A stretch of 64,000 bases of DNA from Ditylenchus dipsaci (taxonomy: Eukaryota; Nematoda; Chromadorea; Rhabditida; Anguinidae): the NCBI GenBank assembly GCA_004194705.1, contig SADC01001066.1:1-64000 (forward strand), given 5' to 3'. Below the pieces are notes generated by a model. The model was not told where the DNA came from, searched no databases, and saw nothing but the letters and a program-made list of their open reading frames with translations. Positions 32,085-42,190 of this stretch are shown here, in pieces. Each line of letters starts with the position of its first letter. Position 1 is the first letter of the stretch. The position numbers were made by a program, and so were the translations under genes.

Positions 32085-32503
32085 TGTCCAAGCTGAAGCT
32101 TTGTTGATAGGAGATGGTTTACAAGGCGCTGTGTTTCCTAATTTACAGCAAAATAGTGGTTCACGCATGTACTTTGAAGCTTAAACTGTAACTGTAGAAA
32201 CAGCTGCTGAAATTGCTATCTATAATAATCTAGCGGCTAGTAATTCTTTGAATACCTTGGAATCCTGGAAGACGTTCGAAAAAAGACTTCCTATGCTAGC
32301 TCGAAATGCTAAAAAATATTTGCCCATACAGGCTTCAAGCACGCCGAGCGAAAGAGCCTTTTCGCTACTACGCTTCAACGCAACAGAACTGCGCAATCGA
32401 CTGAAACAATTTCAAAGCTAATATGTCTGCGATCACTATTTCTCAATAACATGTTGCCAGAAATAGACGAATTGAGTATAGCTGAAAATTTAATGGACCT
32501 GTA
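32085..32503 (+). pseudogene. hAT transposase C-terminal dimerisation region, frameshifted
   Basis: hAT transposases excise and insert DNA as dimers or higher oligomers. The frame reads LESWKTFEKRLPMLARNAKK, YLPIQASSTPSERAFS (the conserved 'lp.qASSTpSERaFS' motif of the hAT C-terminal dimerisation domain), shifts frame near 32370, and continues QRNRTAQSTETISKLICLRS to LSIAENLMDL and stop. A TAA interrupts upstream at about 32184. The catalytic core is not recognisable here. Confidence 0.8.
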
Positions 32504-32850
32504 ATACAATTGTATATCTTAACTGTTGCAAATCAACAAAACAATTTAATGCTTGTTATTTTAACCATGTATAGGCCGAAACATGAATAAACCCTGTAAA
32601 AAAACACAAAAAATTGAAAAAAAAAATTAATAAACTAGCAGAAAATTTTGAAAAAGAAAAGGGCACATTTTTCCTTGAAAAGGGCACATTTCCTGACCGA
32701 TGTTTCCTAAAAAGGGCACATAAATTAAACCCAAAAAATGTGCCCTAAAAAGGGGATATTGTGCCTTTTCGAGGGCACATATTTTTTTTTAAATATGATG
32801 TGCCCTGAAATGTGCCCTTTAGGGCACATTTGTCGAACTCTGGGTCGGTT

Positions 32851-33320
32851 AACCGGAATGTACTTGGTCTTTCCACGGTTTAATTTTGTCGGAAATAAGC
32901 CAGTATTTCACTGAATCCGGTTTTTTCGGGTTTCCCGGTTTTTTTGAGACCCGGTTTTCGGTTCCAACCCTGGTGTTTACTATAAAAATCACAACAATTT
33001 CAAGTCTTCGCATAATACAAATTTGACCGGTCAATTTATCGTCAAGTTCTCGGTCAAAAATATACATACAGAGTATAACAACTAACTTGAAACATATTTA
33101 AAGGGCATAATCCTTTTCTGGGTCGAATTTCAAAATTCTGTATGCATAGACTAACTCATAAAAATCATACAATCTTTTGGTATATAATGTTGAAACACTT
33201 TTTGCTTGGTCCTCCTATGGTTTAGGTCCTAGTCTGTGGGTTGTCTCTGGATGGGAAAGGCCCATTTTTGCCTTGGCCTCTCCTGTTGATTTTGGCTTGT
33301 GCTTAGGCGGTAGACTGACA
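32851..33320. other. No gene seen
   Basis: Flank of the hAT element; contains TTTTTTCGGGTTTCCCGG-like short repeats only. Confidence 0.4.
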
Positions 33321-33324
33321 TTCG

Positions 33325-34470
33325 ACTCGCTACAAATTGTGACTCGCTACAGCGACTCGCTACAATTGCGACTCGCTACAGATTGAATTTTCGGCTTGAC
33401 TTTACTTGACCCCCCCCCACGGCTGACCCACTTTGATGACAATTTTGAAAAACCGATTGCATATTCGTGTTTCTCGACCCCGATTTAGGCGCGAATTTAC
33501 CAATCGTTTCCGGTAAAGTGAAAATAAATCTTTTTTCAAACCACAGGGGGTATCATGGATTTTAGTCAAAATTTGAAAAATTTGAATTCGCGCCTTTTGA
33601 ATTTTGAAGGGATTAAGGGCTGTATAGGGAGGGGAAGGGAATAAAAGGGGCCACTAATCACACAAGGGCCACTAACAAGAAGATGTTGAACATAGTTTTG
33701 AATACTGGGGCCTACCGCATAAATAAACTCTGGTATGCATGCTTTTTCATGCATCCAGAGTCTTTTTCGAGTGATTTGTGTCTAAGGTATATGTGTGTGC
33801 GCATCTCAACTCCAAGCCCCCAAGCCCCCGAAGGGGGCGCAGGGGACTTGAGAGTTAGAGATGCGCGCACTCACTTACCTTAGACATGATTCCGAGAAGC
33901 ACTCTTGATCATAAAATGCATATAGAGGCTCTTTTTGCCACGGCTCAGTTAAAAAACATGGTAAGACAGCCAGAATATACCAATATATGTTTTTTCTAAC
34001 GTTCTGCCATAAAAGTGGCCCCTTTTATTCCCTTCCCCTCCCTATACAGCCCTTAATCCCTTCAAAATTCAAAGGCGCGAATTCAAATTTTTCAAATTTT
34101 GACTAAAATCCATGATACACCCCCCCCCTGTGGTTTGAAAAAAAAATTTTTCACTTTACCGGAAAAGATTGGTAAATTCGCGCCTAAATCGGGGTCGAGA
34201 AACACGAATATGCAATCAGTTTTTCAAAATTGTCATCAATAGTGGGTCAGCCGTGGGGGGGGGGGGGTCAAGTAAAGTGTTACCGAATTTTCTATTGTTA
34301 TGTGTGTACAGATTGTTGTAACAGACCAATTGTTGGCCGCTTCGTGGCCAAGACCAGCACACTCCACATTGCAAGGGATAGGGGAACATGTAGTAATGTT
34401 TCTGGGTTAAATGGACGAAAAAGTTAAAGTGTAGCGAGTCACAATTGTAGCGAGTCGAAGTTTTACCAGG
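33325..34470. mobile_element. GACTCGCTACAATT foldback pair around an M5 element
   Basis: 33325-33385 has four GCGACTCGCTACAATT words; 34428-34470 has the inverse GTAGCGAGTCACAATTGTAG. The enclosed M5 element (33400-34275) has tips CTTGACCCCCCCCCACGG and inverse, arms with GACCCCGATTTAGGCGCG and GGAAGGGAATAAAAGGGGCC, and the CTCCAAGCCCCC hairpin at its centre. A further array of the same words is at 49630-49695. Confidence 0.75.
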
Positions 34471-34945
34471 CGGTAAGTTATCGTACAGTATTTTTTTCTA
34501 TAAAAGACCGGACAAAGCTTTTTTCTGGAGCAAAAATACTTTTTTTGGGCCAAAAAGACTTTTTTGGGGTCAAAAAATACTTTTTTTTGGAGCAAATCGG
34601 CTTTTTTTTGGTGCAAATTTTTTTAGTTGTAATTCTGCATTCCCTTTTATTTTTCTAACACATAAAGTATTTTTTTTGGGCCAAAACTGTTTTTTGGGGG
34701 GTTTACTAAGAAGTGGTTAAATTTTCGCGAGAAAAATCGATTAAACGGATCAGAATTCCAGTCAGATGGACTTTATCACTCAGAAACTTAGCTTATGGGC
34801 TGTACCCAATGGCCGTGTCCGTATTCGCAAACGCGGACCGTAAAATGGTCCGTGTATTACCACCCAATGGGCCGTATCCGTGTCCGTAAAACGGGCCGCA
34901 AACACGGACCGTTTTAAGGACTGAAATACGGATAAATTATTTTCC

Positions 34946-35904
34946 ACCTGTTTTTGCCGAAAGTCGAGATTTTTAATAATTTAGAAGATATTATTATGCC
35001 GTAAAATTATAAGAAAAGATGTTTGTAAAACTTTTTCTGCCGGAAACCCATTTTTTAACTCATTTAACCCACAACTTCTGGCCAAAAACTTGACTTTTTT
35101 CCAGGGAAATTACAGAAACACAATCTCAAAAGGTACAATGGACACAGTTAAACTTAGATATATGGGTCTCTCCAATGAAGGGACCGCATAAGCTCAATTT
35201 GATTGATTTTACTTTGAATGTTGCAAAATCATCTTCTGAAATAATGGTCTTAAAATATAACCCTTTGTCTTAGAAAAGTTTGGGGACTGACATTGATAGT
35301 GTTGCGGTTTGTATTGCATTAATGGCAGATCAGATGCCTAGACATTCATTTGAGCAATCTTTGAGTTAAAAAAATCTGGACAAGATTTCAGAAATTACCG
35401 AGATAAAGTCAACTTTATAGCATTTTGGAAATTGGACAATGGATAATCCCCACACCAACCTAACCAAGTGGCAGTCCATTTGGTGAGAAATTCTTTTACA
35501 TATTTTTCGGGTTCCAATACCTGTTTTTTGACTAATGCGAGCACTCTAAAGAAGGTTTGAAACAGTAAGATGCTATTTTGCAGGGTATTTTTTGATAACA
35601 CTTTAGCATTAGTTACCATCTCGCACCAATACCCAGGTACTACTACCTAGGAACTTCCACCTGAGTACCGATAATTAGGCATTACAATTTGGACTGACAC
35701 CTCAGTACTACTTAGGTACGACAGCCTGAGCACCGCCTGGATGCCCATGGGATATGAAACTATTACAGAACTGGGGCTCCTGCAAGTCAAATCGTTGTTT
35801 TAGCATTATAAAAGCGTGTTCAGGAGACAATTCTGAATAAGCTACAATGATTTTTAATTACTTCAACTTTTTAGTTTCTGGAGGTAGATAACCATATAAG
35901 GGAG
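34946..35904. other. Interior of the large element; M3 remnant
   Basis: 35440-35640 has AACCAAGTGGCAGTCCATTT and TTTTTCGGGTTCCAATACC, an M3 left half. 35620-35760 carries GGTACTACTACCTAGGAACT repeats (GGTACTxxCCTxxG words). No gene. Confidence 0.45.
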
Positions 35905-35935
35905 CACACCCTTTCAAAATTTGAATTTCCTTGTA

Positions 35936-36184
35936 CCGTATTTCTTCTAATAAGCGGGCAGTCTCTATTAAACGGGCACCCTCGACTTTGAAGGCGTATA
36001 TCTCAGACCAGAGTGAATATTTTGCAAAGCTGTTCAATGCATTTTCTTAACTCCCACGAGCTCTACCGATTCCACTTTTCAGATTTTAGTTGAGCACCCA
36101 AAATATCGGGATCGAATTCAAAATTTTCTGATTTTTGGATGATTGAAAAATAAACGGCATGCTCGCTTATTAGAAGAAATACGG
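35936..36184. mobile_element. MITE, family M1, copy 6, nested in the H3 element
   Basis: TA-flanked ends CCGTATTTCTTCTAATAAGC and inverse. Word TAATAAGCGGGCA / TATTAAACGGGCACC left, GGCATGCTCGCTTATTAG right. Core: GTTGAGCACCCAAAATATCG, TGCATTTTCTTAACTCCCAC. Confidence 0.85.
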
Positions 36185-36899
36185 TAGTTCAACTCAAACA
36201 AAATGCCAAGAATTAAGTTGCCGTTTTTACGCGCCTTTTTAAATTTTTTGTCTTTTCTTCACTGAAATGTACTGTTTTTTTTGCAAAAAGCACAGGGTCT
36301 TTACTCCAAAAGATCTTTTGTTTAGAAATTTCATCGTATGTCCGTAACATGAGTTCCTATTAGACTGAATCAGGAACTTTTTTTAATGTTTTGGTGAACA
36401 AATAGACTTTTGAAAAAATATTGGTATTGGGAAATATATTGAGCTCCACAACTTTGAAACATTGGTATTGGGTCTAGAGAGAACCAAAAAATATCAGTAT
36501 TGGTATTAGGCAAATGCAAACGCCCATCTCTAGTTACGAACGTAATCAGCTTCATTTAAAACTTCAACACCTCAAACATCACAAATCAAAGATTTTTGCC
36601 ATTTCACAATTGGTTAAAAAATTGCAAAAACACTAAAATTATAGGTATTTTAACCGAAAAAAGAGAAGGGATCTAAATCTCATTCACTATGATATAATTC
36701 TGACAATCCACTTGACTACATCACATCACCTGATAACACAGAAAAAGTAAGAATCCGAATACAAAAACTTTATAATAAATTCGTTTATTCAAAACAACTC
36801 ATGAGAAAGACAAAAACAAAGTGGTTCTTAGAAGAACCTTTGGAGTAGCTGTAACGAGTATGACTGTGTAACGATTGTGTTGCAATTTCTTCCAAAGCC

Positions 36900-37348
36900 T
36901 CAAGCATGAAATTGACCACGAAGACGACGAGCCAGCTGAAGGTCCTTGCACATGACGGTGACCCGCTTGGCATGGACGGCGCACAAATTGCTGTTTTCGA
37001 AGAAGCATGTCAACTACACTTCCATGGCTTCCTGAAGAGCAACAACAGCAAACGCCCTAAAAACAAATAGGTTATTGGAGGACATATACGATGATCGGAA
37101 GAGGAATGCACTGATAGCGAAGAACTGTCTTGAACTTTTGCGCAATTTCACGGACAAGGCGCTGAAAGGGAAGCTTACGGAGCAGCAAATCAGTCGACTA
37201 TTGATAGCGGAGCATCTCACGAAGAGCAACAGTGCCAGGACGATAGCGACGCGCCTTCTTGATTCCACCATCAACTCCGGCACGAGCATGTCTTGACACC
37301 TACAGACTTTTTCGGAGCTTTTCCGACCACAGTCTTATGCGCAGTTTG
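36900..37348 (-). pseudogene. Histone H3 variant pseudogene, copy 2
   Basis: Same reading as copy 1 on the opposite strand: [44 protein letters not shown], the same intron and the same two TAG codons and frameshift. The shared defects mean the gene was already broken before the element copied itself, or that one copy derives from the other. Confidence 0.85.
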
Positions 37349-38221
37349 CTAAAGTAAAAAATAAGTGTGATCACTGAAGAGGTACCAAACGCAACCTGTT
37401 ACACCTGCTAAACCTGCTTCTCATTGATTCTTGATTTCTGTCCTGCTCTCTGCTTCTTTGATAGCTTGGATTGCAAGTCCTCATCATACCTGAAAATTAC
37501 ACCAAATTTGATTCCGTCAAAAAATCTGAAAAAGTCGTCGTTTTTAGGACCTCTCATACAACAAAAGATAGCTCAGACATTCAGCTACAAGAATAATCAG
37601 ACCGATTTTTGTAAAGTCAGAGTTTATAAAACTAGAGACCATTTTAAGCAAACAACTGGCATTTTTCCGAGTAAAAATAGGGGTTTTTGCGTTTATCATC
37701 TAACTTTTGCATTAGACACCCTAAATTTGCATTTTTTGCATACGTCCTTGGTACCAACACGCAGCAAATTTACTCCTCTATCGAGTCTCCGGTTTTGTTT
37801 GACAAAATTTAGAAAAAAAAACTTGGCAAGATTTCGATCAAATCAATAATGCGAAGAAATTTCTTCGAAAATCTGCACAGAAATTAGTTCTGGTTTTGAA
37901 ATTTTAACTGCTTTATGGGCAAGTGATGGCTCATTCGAAAGCCCTTCATGTGAGGAATATTTTGGCAAAAAGCATGCAGAAGCCGAAAGTGAAAAAACCT
38001 GGTCAGCAGCATGAAACAAAAAAGGTGTCTCAAATCGACCATTTTCGATAATTTTTTGTTTGGCGCCAATTTCCCTAATACACTAAGATTCAAATTTTGA
38101 AAGGGTGTGGGAGGTACCAGGTGGTTTTCCTACACCCTCAGGCTCACCTTGGTCTTATGACTGTTTTTCAAGAAAATATAATGTCTGCTACCACCAGGAT
38201 TCAAACCTGTAACCTCAAAAT

Positions 38222-38278
38222 TCGGAGGGTGAATTTACCGGAGGGTGAATTTATCAGCGGGGGAATTTACCACCGCCT
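38222..38278. repeat. GGAGGGTGAATTTACC words
   Basis: Three imperfect units ending CACCGCC, related to 5290-5372. A box-B-like AGGATTCAAACCTGTAACC is just upstream (38199). Confidence 0.45.
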
Positions 38279-39677
38279 TAGTGACCAATCACATGAACCA
38301 AAAAGAGCCTTCGTTGTTTTTTTCGCTTTGTTTTGCTGTGATGATTATGGTTTTTGTTGATTTTTTTCAATTTTCAAAAATTAAATTGTGTGCAAAAATC
38401 CGTATTCGACACGGACTGTATGAAAAACACGGTCCGTGCAGAAAAATTATCGACCCTGCATTCTGTGTTTTCACAATAATTTTTTCCGATGTTTTTTACA
38501 GGAATGCTTCTCATAAATTTGGGCGTTTGATTAAATTAAAAGTGGCACTCAAAAAATAAATGTATCTACTAACTAAAAAACGGCCCAAAAAATTTGACGT
38601 ACCGTATCACGGTCCGTGACACGGCTACGGCCCATTGGGTGGTAATACGCGGTCCGTTTCACGGCTCGTGTTTACGGCCCGTTTTACGGACACGGATACG
38701 GCCCATTGGGTGTAATACACGGACCATTTTACGGTCCGCGTTTGCGAATACGGACACGGCCATTGGGTACAGCCCATAAGCTAAGTTTCTGAGTGATAAA
38801 GTCCATCTGACTGGAATTCTGATCCGTTTAATCGATTTTTCTCGCGAAAATTTAACCACTTCTTAGTAAACCCCCAAAAAACAGTTTTGGCCCAAAAAAA
38901 TACTTTATGTGTTAGAAAAATAAAAGGGAATGCAGAATTACAACTAAAAAAATTTGCACAAAAAAAGCCGATTTGCTCCAAAAAAAGGTTTTTTGCACCA
39001 ACAAAAGTCTTTTTGGCCCAAAAAAAGTATTTTTGCTCCAAAAAAAGGTTTTTTGCACCAAACAAAAGTCTTTTTGGCCCAAAAAAAAGTATTTTTGCTC
39101 CAGCTAAATTTTGACCCAAAAAAGTCTTTTTTGCTCCAAAAAAGGTTTTTTGCACCAAACAAAAGTCTTTTTGGCCCAAAAAAAAGTATTTTTGCTCCAG
39201 CTAAATTTTGACCCAAAAAAGTCTTTTTGCTCCAGAAAAAAGCTTTATCCTAAAAGACCTCCCATAACCCATACCATAAACCCGCACTCCCTTACTTTTT
39301 TTAACCAATTTTTATTTATTTTTGTAAACTAACAAGGAGTGACCCTGACTTTGACCTGGGTTTTTTGATGAATTTTTTTATGCGCGTATGCTTGTAGAGC
39401 GTGCTCAAATCCCATGTAAATTTGGCTCCCCACCTCTTAAAGCTAACAAAAAATTAGGAATGACCCATGGCCCAAGGATCAGCTATGAAAAACCATGATA
39501 GGGCTATTGAAGTGTTTTTAGAACTTTGAGTGACCCTTCTAGCACATTTTGTGGACTCTCAGAGCTGGGAGCCACTATGTCGGGAACTTGGGCACGCTCT
39601 ACAAGAATACGCAGAAAAAAAAAGTTCATCGAAATTACCCCAGGTCACAGTCAGGGTCCCTCCCTTGTAAATTTTTT

Positions 39678-39930
39678 TTACATGACCATGCTCACGGTAG
39701 TAGTCTGGTGGTCCCCCGCCAGTTCGAAAAATTTTCCTCATCCTTGATCTTCTTGTCGGATTTTTACTTGGTTTCTAATAAAAACTACACCTAAGATTTA
39801 ATTCTAGGCCTTGTTTTGTTAAAAACCAAGTTAAAAAATCCGAACAGATAATAAATGAAAAGGAAATTTTTTTGAATTGGCGGGGGACCACCAGACCACC
39901 GTGAGCATGGTCGTTTAATGGTCCTTTAAA
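39678..39930. mobile_element. MITE, family M4, 5' of the E2 gene
   Basis: Left ATGACCATGCTCACGG, word GTAGTAGTCTGGTGG, CCCCCGCCAGTTCGAAAA; right GAATTGGCGGGGGACC, ACCAGACCACCGTGAGCATG, then GGTCCTTTAAA. Core: TTTCTAATAAAAACTACACC. The left TTTAAAGG tip is lost. Confidence 0.75.
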
Positions 39931-40024
39931 TTGTTACATTCCGCTGTAAAATTTTCAGTTCTCAAAAAGCCATAATATTAATTTAGTATTAATATATTAA
40001 TAATATCAATGAATTTAGAATCGC

Positions 40025-41448
40025 ACATATCCGCCTGCTCCCAGTGGCACTATTAGCAGTAATGAAGCAGCGATAACCTCAGAAAGTACATCTTTTTATG
40101 GGAGCAGTGATGAGGCGACCAACCTAATGACAGTAGCCCCGTTTGCTACTCTGCCTCAAAGTAGTTCAATATTTTCTTTTGATAATATTTTAAAGTCTCC
40201 AACTGTCAGGCATTGCCAATCGCAGATTACAAGCGGAATTGAAGCAGTTAGTGGAGTACCCACTGGCCAAATGCCAAGCTAGTCCCAGGGAAGAGAATAT
40301 ATTACAGTGGACAGCAGTGATTGAAGGGCCGGAAGGCAGTGTTTATGAACGCGGAACCTTTTTCGTGGAGCTGGTATTTTATTTGCATTTTTTAAAGTTT
40401 GAAATGTAAAACTGTTTTAGAGAGCTTGATTTTTAAATTTAAACGCTAGTGTTCTATATTTTTTCCAAAAAAATTGATACAGTAACACAGAGTGATATAC
40501 GAAAAATAGAAAAAAAACGATGCCCTCTTCAGGCGCCCACGAAGTTTACACCCTACACTCCTGGGGCGGTAGTACCAATAAAAATATGTAAGGATGAACC
40601 ATATCTGCGGATTTCGTTACTACCACTCTTGATTACGCAGCCCGAAAAACACGATGCGGCTTTTTTTCAAACCCATTGTCTGAAAAGTCCTCTCAGGCAA
40701 GTTACCACCCATTTGTAGTTCATCTCACTAGCTATTAAACGAGAAGTAATTTCCCTGAAAGCAGTTTTCAAAAGTGGGTCAAAAATGCGATGCCAAGAAC
40801 ACGATTTTGAATAGGGGAGGGGAGGACTATAAAAGCACGTTCACAATGATCCGCTTTTTGTCCACATCCGCATCTTTGGCCACTTTACTTGGCGTTACCA
40901 TCCGCATGCGTTATCACCCGCATTGCAGATGCGGCGCGAATTCATCGTGAACGTGCCTAAAGAGGTTATACGGTAGCCGTATGTGGAACTGTTTTACTTG
41001 AAATGCAGATAATTTTCAGATCTTTTCTTTACACTCATTTATCCAAACGCCCTCACATATACTAAAACAAAAAATAAGGGTGACATGTAATATCTGAGAT
41101 TTTTTTTAGGTTTTCACAGAGAATTACCCATTTGTGGCACCTAAAGTAAATTTGTTTTTCTATATTCAGTACATATGATCTATATTAGTGAAAAATGTTC
41201 AGGTGATATTTTTGACACGCATCTACCACTGCAACATAAACTCCCAAGGCAAAGTATGCATGGATCCAATTTCAAGTGGCTGGAAGTCCACCATGACCAT
41301 CTCAACTATACTACAGTCATTGATTTCTCTGCTGTATGCCTGCAATCCAAAAGACGCACTGGTGCCCTCTATTGCAGAGCAGTATTTAAAGCAGCCAGAA
41401 GAGTATGATAAAATGGCAAGGATATGGACAAAAAGATATGCACAATGA
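40025..41448 (+). CDS. UBE2E: Ubiquitin-conjugating enzyme E2, UBE2E/UBC-like
   Basis: E2 enzymes carry ubiquitin as a thioester on a cysteine and hand it to substrates with an E3. Exons: about 40025-40373 (Ser-rich tail, then RRLQAELKQLVEYPLAKC and SVYERGTFFVEL), 41110-41145 (VFTENYPFVAPK) and 41203-41448 (VIFLTRIYHCNINSQGKVCM, then ending EYDKMARIWTKRYAQ). The catalytic cysteine is in NSQGKVCMD; the HPN-type motif reads HCN as in this subfamily. Exons 2 and 3 join in phase. In exon 1 the Ser-rich N-tail (SNEAAITSESTSFYGSSDEA) and the UBC fold are one base out of frame near 40205-40215, either an indel or an unseen intron (TGTCAG acceptor at 40203-40208). The intron 40374-41109 holds an M1-type element with a nested MITE. 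Confidence 0.85.
40500..40975. mobile_element. M1-type element in the E2 intron, split at its right end
   Basis: Core ACCCATTGTCTGAAAAG, AGGCAAGTTACCACCCATTT and AACACGATTTTGAATAGGGG matches M1 copy 5 at 12.1-12.3 kb. The right end GAGGTTATACGGTA is separated from the core by the 40829-40961 MITE. The left tip is unclear. Confidence 0.6.
40829..40961. mobile_element. PIF/Harbinger-like MITE with GCACGTTCACAATGA ends and TAA target
   Basis: Left AGCACGTTCACAATGA, right TCATCGTGAACGTGCC; TAA on both sides. TAA/TTA targets are typical of PIF/Harbinger (established). Inside: CCGCATCTT / GATGCGG words. Confidence 0.6.
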
Positions 41449-41791
41449 AGATAATTGTCATTAAGATTATTGATAATCTAAATTATTGTATTAGAATTGC
41501 AAATGCTTGTTTTGTGTATCTGATAGTCAAATAAAACTGCGATAATTAGTAGATTCCTTCAGTGCATGCTGTGTGAACCCATAGAATCAGAAAACTTCCC
41601 TAAAATTTGGTGACTGCTAAAATTTATGGCGTAGCTAGTTTGTGAACTTTTTTAAATTCGCACCTCTCCGAGTTTTTATTGCGTAGAATTTTTTGCCGTT
41701 GGCCCGTATGTTTGTCCATAAACTGGATGTAGTAGTTTTCGAGGTATTCTGGCGAATTTCACAGCCCTACTTTTACCTAATTTTCGCTAAA

Positions 41792-41904
41792 GGTACGTTC
41801 ACAGTGCGATACTTTCACTCTTACTTTCACTTTAACTCTCACTATTACTTTCACTCCGTTCACAATGAAGAGTGAGAGTGAAAGTGTCGCATTGTGAACG
41901 TAGC
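41792..41904. mobile_element. PIF/Harbinger-like MITE with GTACGTTCACAGTGCGA ends
   Basis: Left GGTACGTTCACAGTGCGA, right TCGCATTGTGAACGTAGC, TAA-type flank. Filled with CTTTCACTCTTA / AGAGTGAAAGTG words, again copy-specific and matched between arms. Confidence 0.7.
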
Positions 41905-42100
41905 TTAAGTTTTTAATTTTTCATTTTCATTGAAAACCCTATTGGAAGTTTTAAAAGCCGTGTACAGTCAAACCTGGATTTAAAAGAACTCCGATATGAG
42001 AATATCTTGCGCTGATACTTAAAGGACCATTGCCGTCTACGACCACGGAAATTTGGACTTTTTGAATTGGCGGGGGACAGCTAAATTACTGCGAAAATAT
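41878..42100 (+). repeat. Direct duplication of about 220 bp, copy 1 (partner 43663-43880)
   Basis: Both stretches run AAGTGTCGCATTGTGAACGT, AACCCTxTTGGAAGTTTTAA, GTGTACAGTCAAACxTGGAT, TCTTGCGCTGATACTT, and continue into an M4 left arm. The duplication therefore spans the junction between a Harbinger-like MITE end, an M2 end and an M4 start. Confidence 0.8.
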
Positions 42101-42190
42101 TTTTTGAATTATTTATTTATTTTCATTTTAAATTATAATTTATGTGTATTGGTCGAAGCGAGTCTTCCGGAACTATAAGTAAGTTGTAGT

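Larger units (their letters stand above)
28436..32842. mobile_element. hAT-type element with AAAGGGCACATTT arrays, 8-bp target duplication
   Basis: Tips CAGGGTTCGACAAATGTGCC and CAGAGTTCGACAAATGTGCC (inverse). Flanks GGTAGGTT (28428-28435) and GGTCGGTT (32843-32850), 7 of 8 identical. Both arms carry many AAAAAGGGCACAT words; the left arm has a near-perfect 37-nt hairpin (28534-28613, CGCGCCATATTTATGTGCCC). Inside: a hAT transposase C-terminus on plus, an unknown membrane-protein gene on minus and two later M5 insertions. Confidence 0.9.
35905..38109 (-). mobile_element. H3-carrying TIR element, copy 2, with 4-bp target duplication
   Basis: Ends CACACCCTTTCAAAATTTGA and inverse, flanked by GGAG at 35901-35904 and 38110-38113. 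It is the inverse of the copy at 13763-15561, nearly identical over about 1.5 kb, but it carries an M1 MITE (35936-36184) and about 150 bp (36345-36505) absent from copy 1. Different flanking 4-mers show separate insertion events. Confidence 0.92.
34497..39262. mobile_element. Large inverted-repeat element (about 4.8 kb) with keyword arrays and long arms
   Basis: Left arm 34497-34945 and right arm 38590-39262 match inverted: AAAAGACCGGACAAAGCTTT / AAAGCTTTATCCTAAAAGAC tips, arrays of GGAGCAAAAATACTTTTTTT words, GTTTACTAAGAAGTGGTTAA, AACGGATCAGAATTCCAGTC, then CCCAATGGCCGTGTCCGTAT words. The right arm has an amplified array (more TTTTTTGCACCAAACAAAAG units). The inside carries M3 remnants and the second H3 element. 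Confidence 0.8.

Noticed and set aside
35905..38109. Second H3 element as an assembly duplication of the first
   Set aside because: It is inverted, has different 4-bp flanks, lacks none of its ends and has two insertions that copy 1 lacks.
38880..39240. Several overlapping open frames of 75-130 codons in the AAAAGTATTTTTGCTCC arrays
   Set aside because: Phe/Lys low-complexity products of a repeat arm, present on both strands.
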